DNA of 43,112 nucleotides from NCBI GenBank assembly GCA_029267445.1, contig JAJUIU010000028.1, forward strand, positions 1-43,112, in the 5' to 3' direction. Source of the DNA: Rhodospirillaceae bacterium (lineage in GTDB: Bacteria; Pseudomonadota; Alphaproteobacteria; Azospirillales; Azospirillaceae). Shown one piece after another: positions 29,297-37,501 of this stretch. A program made the position numbers and the translations under genes. The stretch's first letter is position 1. Each line of letters opens with the position of its first letter. The notes below the pieces were generated by a model. It searched no databases. It saw only the letters and a list, made by a program, of their open reading frames with translations, and was not told the origin of the DNA.

Positions 29297-29749
29297 ATGC
29301 GGTCCGCCGCCATTCTGACGACCGTCCTTCTCACCGCCCTGGCACTGCCGGGCAGCCTCCGCGCGCAGACGGCCGACCCTGCGTCTCCCAGGCCCACGTC
29401 GCCCGCCGCCGACGCGCCCCTTTCGGCCGACCGCGTCCAGCGCTTCGGCGCGCTGTGCCTGGAGACCAAGCGGGCCCAGGCGGGCAAGCCGGGGTCAATG
29501 CAGGCCATGAAGGAGGTCGACCTCGACGCGCTGGCCCGCAAGCATGGGTTCAGCGGCCAGGAGGAGGCGATGGAGATCGCCATGCGCATCGCCATGACGG
29601 AGATGTACGCCTCCGACCCCGCGGCGGCGGAGGAGATGATGGCCGGGCCGATGGACCCGGAGATGAAGGCGGTGCTGGCGCGGGCGCTGAAGGACGCGCC
29701 GGCCGTGGCCGCCAACGCCGACGCGCTGAAGGCCTGCAAGGCCGGTTGA
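29297..29749 (+). CDS. Small exported alpha-helical protein, unknown function
   Basis: 150 residues: signal peptide 1-23 (ending SLRAQT), a Pro/Ala linker, then a Met/Ala/Glu-rich helical region (AMEIAMRIAMTEMYASDP, AAEEMMAGPMDPEMKAVLARALKDAP). Two Cys (54 and 147) could pair. No domain is recognised. A good ribosome site (AGGAAG) precedes the ATG. It is divergent from the DsrE gene and 61 bp upstream of the DUF2254 gene. Confidence 0.7.
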   Translation: MRSAAILTTVLLTALALPGSLRAQTADPASPRPTSPAADAPLSADRVQRFGALCLETKRAQAGKPGSMQAMKEVDLDALARKHGFSGQEEAMEIAMRIAMTEMYASDPAAAEEMMAGPMDPEMKAVLARALKDAPAVAANADALKACKAG

Positions 29750-29810
29750 CGCAGGCGGCGGGAACGGCGCGGCGGGAACGGGGGGGCGCGCCCTCCTGTT
29801 CGGATCAGGG

Positions 29811-31148
29811 ATGCGCGACCGTCTCCGCCATGTCTGGACGATCATCCAGGGCAGCCTGTGGTTCGTGCCCGTGCTGATGGGCGCGGCGGCAGCAGCCCTG
29901 GCGATCCTGCTGTTGAACGTGGATACCGGGCTGATCCGCGACGCCGGGGAGTTCTGGCTGCTCTACACCGGCGACGCCGAGAACGCGCGGGAGCTGATGT
30001 CGGCGCTGCTGTCCGGCATGATCACCATGACCTCGTTGGTGGTCTCCATCACCATGGTGGTGCTGACCCTGGCCGCCGGACAGATCGGGCCGCGCCTGAT
30101 CCGCAGCTTCATCCAGGACCGGGTGACACAGGCCGTGCTGGGCCTCTTCCTGGCCGACATCCTTTATCTGCTGGTCGTGTTCCGCACCATCAACGGCCCG
30201 CCGGAGGGCAGCGGCGGCGGGGGCAGCGTGCCGCATCTGGCGGTCAGCACAGGAACCGGGCTGACCGTGCTGTGCCTGCTGGTGCTGCTGTTCTACATCC
30301 ACAAGCTGGCCCGTTCGATCATCTACGACACCGTCATCCGCAACGTGACGACGGAACTGCAGGAGACGGTCGCCCGCCTGATGCCCGCGGCGGACGAGAC
30401 CGACCCGCGGGATGAAGAGGGTCCGGAACCCGCTGGACACGGCGCGCCCGTCTCCCTGGACCGCGACGGCTATGTCCAGGCCATCGGCCATGACGGGTTG
30501 GTCGAGGCCGCCCGGAAGGCCGGGGCGGTGATCCGCCTGCGCGCCGGGGCCGGCGACTTCGTCCTGGCGGACACACCCGTTGCCACCGTGCATCCGCCGT
30601 CGGACGCGGTCGCGGCCGCCGTACGGGACGCCTTCGTCATCGGCCCGGAACGCACGCCGGCCCAGGATGTCGGCTTCGGCATCCGCCAGCTTGTGGAGAT
30701 CGCCACCCGCGCCTTGTCGCCCGGCCTGAACGACGTGTTCACGGCCATCGCCGTGATCGACAACCTGTCCGCCGCCCTGGCCGACATCTTCCGGCACGAC
30801 CCGGAGCCGGGGCGCCTGCGCGACGGGGACGGGACGGTCCGGATCGTGCGCGACGTGCCGGACCATGGCGCGCTGGTCGGCGCCGCCTTCGACCAGATCC
30901 GGCATTCGGGCGGCGGCAACCCGGCCGTCCTCACGCGGCTGGCGGACGCGATCGGGCGCCTCGCCAGCGTCGCCCGCCGGGAGGATCAGCGTGATGGCCT
31001 GCGCCGGCAGCTTGACGCGGTGCGCGCCACGGGGGAGCCGACCATCACCGTGCCCCGCGACCGGGAACGCCTGCGCCACCACTGCGACCGCGCAGCCCGG
31101 CTGCTGGCGGCGGCGACGGCGCCGGACATGAGGAAAGCCGGATCCTGA
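29811..31148 (+). CDS. DUF2254 family membrane protein
   Basis: 445 residues. Four helices lie in the N-terminal third (about 14-35, 64-93, 108-124, 151-168), with the conserved SLVVSITMVVLTLAAGQIGPRLI segment in the second; the rest is a soluble part with FVLADTPVATVHPP, ERTPAQDVGFGIRQLVEIATRALSPGLND and DHGALVGAAFDQIR, all typical of DUF2254. Function unknown; the strong conservation of the second helix suggests a channel or transporter-like role. The stop codon lies in the loop of the following hairpin (31135-31160). Confidence 0.9.
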   Translation: MRDRLRHVWTIIQGSLWFVPVLMGAAAAALAILLLNVDTGLIRDAGEFWLLYTGDAENARELMSALLSGMITMTSLVVSITMVVLTLAAGQIGPRLIRSFIQDRVTQAVLGLFLADILYLLVVFRTINGPPEGSGGGGSVPHLAVSTGTGLTVLCLLVLLFYIHKLARSIIYDTVIRNVTTELQETVARLMPAADETDPRDEEGPEPAGHGAPVSLDRDGYVQAIGHDGLVEAARKAGAVIRLRAGAGDFVLADTPVATVHPPSDAVAAAVRDAFVIGPERTPAQDVGFGIRQLVEIATRALSPGLNDVFTAIAVIDNLSAALADIFRHDPEPGRLRDGDGTVRIVRDVPDHGALVGAAFDQIRHSGGGNPAVLTRLADAIGRLASVARREDQRDGLRRQLDAVRATGEPTITVPRDRERLRHHCDRAARLLAAATAPDMRKAGS

Positions 31149-31160
31149 CGGACCCGGCTT
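31135..31160. terminator. Hairpin between convergent genes
   Basis: 11-bp stem with one mismatch (31135-31145 with 31150-31160), loop TGAC. It overlaps the DUF2254 stop codon and, on the minus strand, is followed by TCCTC; it may stop the minus-strand PRC-barrel operon, whose last stop is at 31203. Without a real T-run it is a weak candidate. Confidence 0.45.
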
Positions 31161-31202
31161 CCCCCTATGCGTGCGATGCCGAACCGGCTTGCTGGCGCGG
31201 CC

Positions 31203-32648
31203 CTACTGGCGCGGCGGCCTGCGGATGTCGTCGGTGTTGCCCGGCGAATCCGTGCCGTCGGTGGGGCCGGTCCTGGCGTCGGGCCGATCGCGCCCGCTCA
31301 GCGCCGTCTCGGGTGCGGGCTCGATGTCCGTGGCGCGCTGCTCGTTGTTGCGCACCCGGTAGCGCAGCTCGACCGGATCGCCCGGCTGGTACTGGCTGAG
31401 GTCGACGTCCCCGGCGACGCGGTAGGAACTGCCGTTCTCCAGCGTGATCGTCCGGTTCCGCGTGTCGACGGAGGCCACCGTGCCCAGCACCGCGCGGTCG
31501 ATCTCAGCACCGGCCTGACCGCCCTGGCCCTGCTGGCCGCCCGGCTGCTGGCTCCCCGACTGCTGGCCCCCCGACTGCTGGCGATCCTGCCGCTGGCCAT
31601 AGGCGTCGGAGCCGTAGCCCCGCTGGCCGCCCATCTGGCCCTGCTGCTGGGCCTGCCGGCCCCGCGTGTCGCCCTGCATGCCGGCCTGATCCTGCGGGGC
31701 GGCGACGATGCCGATCAGCAGCGCGTCGGGCGAGAGCGTGAAGGACTGCCCCTCGGCCGCCAACTCCAGATCCTGGAACGAGATCGGCACGAGGTTCGCG
31801 GCCGCGCTTCGGCCGCCGGTCTGCTTCGCCAGGACGTAGGAGACGGTCCCGCTGTCGGCGTTGATCATCACCATGTCCACCTGACCGACGGTGCGCCCGT
31901 CCGGCAGCGCGATCTCCAGCCCCTGCATACGCTCGACCGTGGTCACGGCCGGCGGGGCGAGCATGCCGACCACGCCGTGGCCGACCACCATGCCCCTGTC
32001 ACCGCCCTGGGCTCCACCGCCCCGCTGCTGGCCCTGCCGCTGGCCCTGCTGCGGGCGCTGCTGCTGGCGCTGCCCCTGGGCCTGCTGACCGGCGGGGGCG
32101 TAGTATTCGACCAGCTGGGCGATCACGCGCGGGCTGGTGACCTCGGCGATCTCCTGGTCGGTGAAGGTCGGGACCTGCCGCACGGTGCTCATCGGCACCT
32201 TGGCGACGATCTCGCCCGTGTCGCCCAGGTTGATGTCGATGGCGTGCCACGGCATGGCGACCATCGGTGCGCCGCCTTGCGCGCCGCCCTGCGCTCCCTG
32301 GGCCTGCTGGCCCGGCTGTCCCTGCCGCTGGGTCTGCAGCGCGGATGCGCGGACCAGCAGCGTGGTGACGAGGCCGGTCGCGGGATCGACGATGATGTAG
32401 TCCACCCGGCCCAGACGCTGCCCGTCGCGGGTCACCACGTTCTTGCGGACGAGCTGGTTGGCCGAGATCAGGCGGGCCGACACGGCCTCCGGCGACACGG
32501 TCCGCTGGGTGCCCGTCGCGTACGGCCCCGTCCGGTCCATCTGTCCACCCGGCTGCCCACCCGGCTGTCCACCCGGCTGGCCCTGCTGCGCCAGGGCGGC
32601 GCCGCTGAGGCACAGGGTGAGCGCGGTCGTCATCAGAAGGGATTTCAT
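31203..32648 (-). CDS. Exported protein with two PRC-barrel domains and Gln/Gly-rich linkers
   Basis: 481 residues; signal peptide 1-20 (ALAQQG). A short GGQP repeat (24-36) leads to a first PRC-barrel (about 54-175, with LVRKNVVTRDGQRLGRVDYIIVD), a Gln/Arg-rich linker (187-215), a second PRC-barrel (236-315, with ALPDGRTVGQVDMVMINADSGT), another Gln/Gly-rich linker (320-380) and a C-terminal DUF1344/OB-like domain (385-442, GTVASVDTRNRTITLENG). PRC barrels bind proteins or surfaces; the exported alphaproteobacterial ones are of unknown function. The ATG at 32648 has AGGAG 7 bp upstream. Third gene of a minus-strand trio of low-complexity exported proteins. Confidence 0.88.
   Translation of the reverse strand: MKSLLMTTALTLCLSGAALAQQGQPGGQPGGQPGGQMDRTGPYATGTQRTVSPEAVSARLISANQLVRKNVVTRDGQRLGRVDYIIVDPATGLVTTLLVRASALQTQRQGQPGQQAQGAQGGAQGGAPMVAMPWHAIDINLGDTGEIVAKVPMSTVRQVPTFTDQEIAEVTSPRVIAQLVEYYAPAGQQAQGQRQQQRPQQGQRQGQQRGGGAQGGDRGMVVGHGVVGMLAPPAVTTVERMQGLEIALPDGRTVGQVDMVMINADSGTVSYVLAKQTGGRSAAANLVPISFQDLELAAEGQSFTLSPDALLIGIVAAPQDQAGMQGDTRGRQAQQQGQMGGQRGYGSDAYGQRQDRQQSGGQQSGSQQPGGQQGQGGQAGAEIDRAVLGTVASVDTRNRTITLENGSSYRVAGDVDLSQYQPGDPVELRYRVRNNEQRATDIEPAPETALSGRDRPDARTGPTDGTDSPGNTDDIRRPPRQ
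32541..32576. repeat. 12-bp tandem repeat coding GGQP units
   Basis: Three copies of a 12-bp unit (CTGTCCACCCGG with one variant base) within the PRC-barrel gene, giving three GGQP-type repeats just after the signal peptide. Confidence 0.85.
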
Positions 32649-32745
32649 CGGAGTTCTCCTGCGGCTGGGGATCGGACGGGGGGCGCCGGCCGATGCCGAC
32701 GCCACCCATCGCTCCCGCATTGGGTTCACGCTGCGCGGACCGGCG

Positions 32746-33981
32746 TCAGAGGACGCCCTCGTCCTCGCCGATCAGGCCGTCGTTCTCGCCGAGCCAGCCC
32801 GCGTCGCTGCCGAACAGCCCGCCGCTGTCGTAGCCGGCGGCCTCCCACTCGTCGGCCTCGATCACGCCGTCGGCGTTCCGGTCCCATTCGCCGAACAGGC
32901 CCTCGTCGTAGATGCCGGAGGCGAACTCGTTCTCATCGAGCCAGCCGCTGTCGTCGGCATCCCAGTCGCCGAAGAAGTCGCCGTCGAAGTAGGTGTCGGC
33001 CTGCGCACCCCACTCGTTGCGGGTGACGCGGGCGTTGTTGTCACGGTCGAAGCTGTTGTAGAGCCCCACCGCGACCTCGTCGTACGGGGCCGCCTGTCCG
33101 GTGTTCGCGGCGGCCTGTCCGCTGTTGCCGCCCGTGTTTCCGGCCGTCCGGATCTCCCGCATGGTGACGCGGTCGTTCCCGTCGCGGTCGATCTGCTGGA
33201 ACAGGTTGCTCCGGCGCACACCCTGCTGGAACTCGGACTTGGTGATGCGGCCGTCGCCGTCGCGGTCGAAGGCGGCGGGGTCGAGGTTGGCGTTCTCCTC
33301 GCCGAACATGCGGTCCACGCCGCGGTCCCATTCGGCGATGGTCAGCACGCCGTTGCCGTTCTGGTCATAGCGGCCGAACAGCATGTCGGCGAAGGCCTGC
33401 TGGTCGAACGACCGGCCCTGCTGACCCTGCTGCCCCTGCTGAGCCTGCTGGCCCTGGCCGTCCCGGGCCATCGCCTGGCGCTGGCCGCCTGACCGCATCA
33501 TGGCCGGCCGGTTCACGTCATAGGCCTTGCCCTCGTAGCTGACGGCGTTCGCCTGCAGGATAACGCGTTGCTGCCCGACCATCACCGGCCGGCCGCGCAC
33601 GGCGAGCTCCGCACCCGGACGCAGCCGGATGCCCAGCCGCTCGGTGCCCAGGTCGACGACGGCGCGGTTGCCGCCCTCGGTTTCAAGCAGGACCAGGGTG
33701 GCCGGCTGCTTGCTGCCCCGCACGGGGACGCGCCGGGCGTCGACGATGGTGCCCTTGATCTGCCGGTACTCCATCGGCATCTGCTGCGCCTGCTGCTGGC
33801 GGTTCTGCCGCATCTGCTGCTGGCCGCCCTGGCGCTGCTGCTGCATCTCCTGCTGGCGGGTCTGCTGCTGGCCCTGCTGCTGGCCCTGCTGGGCCTGCTG
33901 GGCCTGGGCCGCACCGGTCAGCGCCACGGCGGAAACGGCAAGGCTGGCGGCGATGAGCCGCGGATCGAATCGCTTGCTCAT
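32746..33981 (-). CDS. Exported Gln-rich protein with six EF-hand loops
   Basis: 411 residues. Signal peptide 1-27 (TGAAQAQQ), a poly-Gln stretch (28-68), a small beta domain (72-150, GTIVDARRVPVRGSKQPAT) and then six EF-hand loops starting at Asp206, 239, 265, 312, 341 and 367; the third and fourth are less standard at position 6. It ends GLFGSDAGWLGENDGLIGEDEGVL. It probably binds calcium outside the cell or in the periplasm; the ligand-binding count is inferred from the loop pattern. The GAGGAG ribosome site precedes the ATG at 33981. Between the acidic-protein gene (40 bp upstream) and the PRC-barrel gene. Confidence 0.88.
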   Translation of the reverse strand: MSKRFDPRLIAASLAVSAVALTGAAQAQQAQQGQQQGQQQTRQQEMQQQRQGGQQQMRQNRQQQAQQMPMEYRQIKGTIVDARRVPVRGSKQPATLVLLETEGGNRAVVDLGTERLGIRLRPGAELAVRGRPVMVGQQRVILQANAVSYEGKAYDVNRPAMMRSGGQRQAMARDGQGQQAQQGQQGQQGRSFDQQAFADMLFGRYDQNGNGVLTIAEWDRGVDRMFGEENANLDPAAFDRDGDGRITKSEFQQGVRRSNLFQQIDRDGNDRVTMREIRTAGNTGGNSGQAAANTGQAAPYDEVAVGLYNSFDRDNNARVTRNEWGAQADTYFDGDFFGDWDADDSGWLDENEFASGIYDEGLFGEWDRNADGVIEADEWEAAGYDSGGLFGSDAGWLGENDGLIGEDEGVL

Positions 33982-34021
33982 GTCAATCGCTCCTCGGACT
34001 GTTTCGGAAGTGACGGGGGGC

Positions 34022-34375
34022 TCAGAACCAGTCGAACCAGCCCTCGTCCTCGAAATCGTTGTCGTAGTAGCCGGCGGTATCCCGCTCGTACTCGGTGTCG
34101 AGGCCGGCCTCCTCGCCGACGATGCCGTCGTTGTCGCCGAACATGCCGTCATCGGCGCCGTCGGTCATGGCGACCTCGTCGTCGTAAAGGCCGCCGCCAT
34201 AGCCGTAGTCGTCGTAGTAGTCGTAATCGGTGAAGAGGCCCTGCCCGTCGCCGTACTCGTAAGCCTCCTCATCCTCCCACCACTGGGCGGCGGCCGGCAT
34301 GGGCGCCGCGAACAGCAGGGTTGCGGCGATCATGGCGGTGCCGCTCCTCAGGAGCCGGTTCTTCCATTCGGCCAT
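34022..34375 (-). CDS. Small exported very acidic Asp/Glu/Tyr-rich protein
   Basis: 117 residues; signal peptide 1-30 (ending PAAAQWW). The mature part is extremely rich in Asp, Glu, Gly and Tyr, with little sign of a folded core, and ends WFDWF. Residues 78-91 (MFGDNDGIVGEEAG) resemble the C-terminus of the EF-hand protein encoded next (LGENDGLIGEDEG). It could bind calcium or other cations by charge. First gene of a three-gene minus-strand set; an EcfG-like promoter lies 109-133 bp upstream. No family recognised. Confidence 0.72.
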   Translation of the reverse strand: MAEWKNRLLRSGTAMIAATLLFAAPMPAAAQWWEDEEAYEYGDGQGLFTDYDYYDDYGYGGGLYDDEVAMTDGADDGMFGDNDGIVGEEAGLDTEYERDTAGYYDNDFEDEGWFDWF

Positions 34376-34483
34376 CTCTTCCTCCGTCTTCGCTGGATCC
34401 GCCGGCGCCCGGGCCGTCCCATCGGGGGCGGCCTCCCGGCCCGCTTGCGCGCGTGCCGCGGCACCGGCGATCGGCCCCCTCCC

Positions 34484-34508
34484 AACCGGAGCCGTCCACG
34501 GCCGTTCC
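34484..34508 (-). promoter_or_regulatory. EcfG-like general-stress promoter candidate
   Basis: Minus-strand GGAAC (34504-34508) followed after 16 bp by GGTT (34484-34487), a near match to the GGAAC-N16/17-CGTT sites used by alphaproteobacterial EcfG sigma factors. It would drive the acidic protein, EF-hand and PRC-barrel genes. Confidence 0.45.
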
Positions 34509-34562
34509 CTAAAAAAGTCCCATCCAGGCCACGGGCCCGGCCAGGAATGCGGGGGGAATGGG

Positions 34563-37466
34563 TCAGCGTCGGGACATGCCGGCCAGCAGCTCCGGCAGCG
34601 TCACCGTCGTCCGCCCGCCGAGCTGCTTCACCTGGCAGCGGCAGCTGAAGCCGTCTGCCACGATGGGCACATGGCCGGGCGTGTTGCGGACCGACGGCTC
34701 CCAGGCCTGGGCGTAGATGGCGCGGGAGACATCGTACTTGCGTGTCTCGTACCCGAAGGCGCCGGCCATGCCGCAGCAGCCGCTGTCGGCAACCTCCGGC
34801 TCCGCCCCCGCGCGGCGCAGCAGCTCCGCCGTCGCCGACAGGCCCAGCACGGACTTCTGATAGCAGTGGCCGTGCACCACCACCGGCCCCTGAAGCCGGG
34901 GCGGGTGCCAGTCCAGCACCTCCAGCAGGAAGCGGTCCAGCATCAGGGTGCGCTCCGCCAGGACCTTGGCGCGCGGATCGTTGGGGAACAGGTTCAGCAG
35001 CTCGTCCTTGAAGGTGGTGACACAGCTCGGCTCCACCCCCACCACCCAGGCCCCGGCATCAAGTGCCGGCCCCAGCTCCTCCAGGCAGTCCAGCAGCAGG
35101 TCCCGCGCCTCGTCCAGCCAGCCGAAATCGTAGAGGGGGCGGCCGCAGCAGGCGTCCCGCTTGGTGATCCGCACGTCGCAGCCGGCCGCGCGGAGCAGGG
35201 CCAGCGCCCCGTGCAGGGGTCCCGGCTCGAAATGGTTGGAGAAGGTGTCGGTCCACAGCACCACCAGCGGCCCCGGTCCGGGCCGTTCCGCGAACCCGGA
35301 CCGGAAGGTGCGGGCGGCGAAGGTAGGCACCGGCCGGTCCGGGTGGATGCCCGCCACCTCGCGCGACATTCGGCCGAACACGGGTAGGCCAGTGCCGAGG
35401 TTCGGCGCCCAGGGTACGGGCGCCAGCATGCGGGCCCAGCGGTGGATGCGCCCCATGCTGTAGGCCGCGCGGGGGCGCATCTTGCCGGCGTAGTGGTGGG
35501 CCATGAACTCCGCCTTGTAGGTGGCCATGTCCACGTTCACCGGGCAGTCGGACTTGCAGCCCTTGCAGGAGAGGCAGAGGTCGAGGGCGGAGTGCACCGC
35601 CTCGCTGGCCCACCCGTCGCGGATGGGGTCGCCCTGCAGCATCTCCTGCAGCAGGTGGGCGCGGCCCCGTGTGGAGTGGCGCTCGTCCAGCGTGGCCTTG
35701 TAGCTGGGGCACATGGTGCCGCCCTCGCGCCGGCGGCATTTGCCCACGCCCACGCAGCGCAGTGCCGCGCGGGTGAAGTCCCCGCCCTCCTCCGCATAGC
35801 TGAACCAGGTGTCGCCGGGGGCGCGCTGATTGAACCGGGGGCCCAGGCGCAGGTCGGCGTCCAGCGGGCGCGGATCGACGACGATGCCGGGGTTCATCTT
35901 GTTGTGCGGGTCCCAGATCGCCTTGAACTCCCGGAAGGCCTGGATGATCTCCGGCCCGAACATGCGCTCCAGCAGCTCCGACCGCGCCTGCCCGTCGCCA
36001 TGCTCGCCGGAATTGCTGCCGTCATGGCGGCGCACAAGCTCCGCCGCCTCGAACAGGAAGGCCCGCATGCGGCGGACGTCCTCGTCGGTGTGCAGGTTGA
36101 AGTCGATCCGGGTGTGGACCAGCCCGTCGCCGAAATGGCCGTACATGGCGCCGTGGTAGCCGTACCGGTCGTAAAGGTCGTAAAGGTCGCGCAGGTAGTC
36201 GCCCAGCCGCGCGGGGTCCACGGCGCTGTCCTCCCAGCCGGGCCAGGTGTCCCGCTCCTGTCCGGGCACGAAGGCGGTGCCGCCCAGGCCGGATTCCCGA
36301 ACCAGCCACAGGCGCTTCTGCTTGCGGGGATCGACCATCAGCCGCATGTCCTGGACGGCGCGGTTGGGGCCAAGGTCGTCCATCACCCGCCGGGCCTTGT
36401 CGGCCGCCTCCTCCGCCGTGTCGCCGCCGAACTCCACCAGAAGCCAGTTGTCCCCGCCCGGCAGCAGCTTCACGTCGTCGGGGTGCAGGTCCTTCTTTTT
36501 CATGTTGTCGACCAGCCGCCGGTCGATCCCTTCGATCCCGTCGGGGCCGAACTCCAGCAGGCGCGGCACGAAGTCGGCAGCACGGCAGATGTCGTCGAAC
36601 CCGATCGCCAGCAGCACCTTGTGGGCCGGATCGGGAATCAGGCGCAGGGTGGCGTTCAGCACGCTGACGCAGGTCCCCTCCGTCCCCACCAGGGCGCGGG
36701 CCACATCGAACCCGCTTTCGGGCAGCAGCTGGTCCAGGTTGTAGCCGGACACGCGGCGGGGGATGGCCGGGAACCGCTCCCGGATCAAGGGCGCGTAGCG
36801 GTCGCGCAGGGCCCGCAGCCGGCCGTAGATGGCGCCCCGCCGCCCGCCGCTGGCGATGATGGCCGCGAGCTCGTCCTCCGGCGTGGGGCCGACCTTCAGG
36901 CGCAGCCCGTCATAGGTCATCACCTCCATCTCCAGCACATTGTCCACCGTCTTGCCGCCGACGACGGAATGCACCCCGGCGGAGTTGTTGCCGATCATCC
37001 CGCCCAGGGTGTTGTGGTCGTGGGTGGACGGGTCGGGGCCGAAGCGCAGGCCGTGCGGCCGGACGGCCGCCTGGAGGGTGTCCAGGATCGTTCCCGGCTC
37101 CACCACCGCGCGGCGGCCCGCCGGAACGACGGCCAGGACCCGGTCGCACCAGCGCGAACTGTCGATCACCACCGCCTCGTTCGCGCACTGGCCCGCAAGG
37201 CTGGTGCCCCCGCCCCGGTGCAGCACCGGGGCGCCATGCCGCGCGGCCACGGTGACCGCCCGCGCCAGCGCCTCCACCGAGCGCGGGACCACCACGCAGA
37301 TCGGCACCCGGCGGTAGTTGGACGCGTCGGTGGCGTAAAGCGCGCGGGAGCCGGTGTCGAACCCCACCTCCCCGTCCACCTCCCGCCGGAGGTCGGCCTC
37401 CAGCGCCTTCAGATCGAGGCGGCGCTGGGCTTGGGCTTGATGCGTGTCGAAACGGGCGAAGGCCAT
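34563..37466 (-). CDS. FAD- and Fe-S-binding 2-hydroxyacid dehydrogenase (YdiJ/Dld-like)
   Basis: 967 residues, two fused enzymes in one chain. The N-terminal half is a FAD-linked oxidase (PCMH-type) domain with VLHRGGGTSLAGQC and THDHNTLGGMIGNNSAG; the C-terminal half is a GlpC-type Fe-S domain with CVGVGKCRRREGGTMCPSY, CLSCKGCKSDCP and late CCG pairs (DACCGRP, SGCCGMAG). E. coli YdiJ of this type is reported to act on D-2-hydroxyglutarate; lactate or other 2-hydroxyacids are alternatives. It is likely a cytoplasmic flavoenzyme feeding electrons to the chain. GAAGGAG precedes the ATG at 37466. Last gene of the operon with the ThDP enzyme and enolase-superfamily enzyme. Confidence 0.92.
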   Translation of the reverse strand: MAFARFDTHQAQAQRRLDLKALEADLRREVDGEVGFDTGSRALYATDASNYRRVPICVVVPRSVEALARAVTVAARHGAPVLHRGGGTSLAGQCANEAVVIDSSRWCDRVLAVVPAGRRAVVEPGTILDTLQAAVRPHGLRFGPDPSTHDHNTLGGMIGNNSAGVHSVVGGKTVDNVLEMEVMTYDGLRLKVGPTPEDELAAIIASGGRRGAIYGRLRALRDRYAPLIRERFPAIPRRVSGYNLDQLLPESGFDVARALVGTEGTCVSVLNATLRLIPDPAHKVLLAIGFDDICRAADFVPRLLEFGPDGIEGIDRRLVDNMKKKDLHPDDVKLLPGGDNWLLVEFGGDTAEEAADKARRVMDDLGPNRAVQDMRLMVDPRKQKRLWLVRESGLGGTAFVPGQERDTWPGWEDSAVDPARLGDYLRDLYDLYDRYGYHGAMYGHFGDGLVHTRIDFNLHTDEDVRRMRAFLFEAAELVRRHDGSNSGEHGDGQARSELLERMFGPEIIQAFREFKAIWDPHNKMNPGIVVDPRPLDADLRLGPRFNQRAPGDTWFSYAEEGGDFTRAALRCVGVGKCRRREGGTMCPSYKATLDERHSTRGRAHLLQEMLQGDPIRDGWASEAVHSALDLCLSCKGCKSDCPVNVDMATYKAEFMAHHYAGKMRPRAAYSMGRIHRWARMLAPVPWAPNLGTGLPVFGRMSREVAGIHPDRPVPTFAARTFRSGFAERPGPGPLVVLWTDTFSNHFEPGPLHGALALLRAAGCDVRITKRDACCGRPLYDFGWLDEARDLLLDCLEELGPALDAGAWVVGVEPSCVTTFKDELLNLFPNDPRAKVLAERTLMLDRFLLEVLDWHPPRLQGPVVVHGHCYQKSVLGLSATAELLRRAGAEPEVADSGCCGMAGAFGYETRKYDVSRAIYAQAWEPSVRNTPGHVPIVADGFSCRCQVKQLGGRTTVTLPELLAGMSRR

Positions 37467-37501
37467 GCATGGGCTCCTTCATGCTGTCCGGCGGCCCGCC
37501 G

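Noticed and set aside
33780-33910. Dense CTGCTGG-type repeats, considered as a CRISPR or satellite array
   Set aside because: They are codons for poly-Gln/Gly in the EF-hand gene's reading frame, with no spacer structure.
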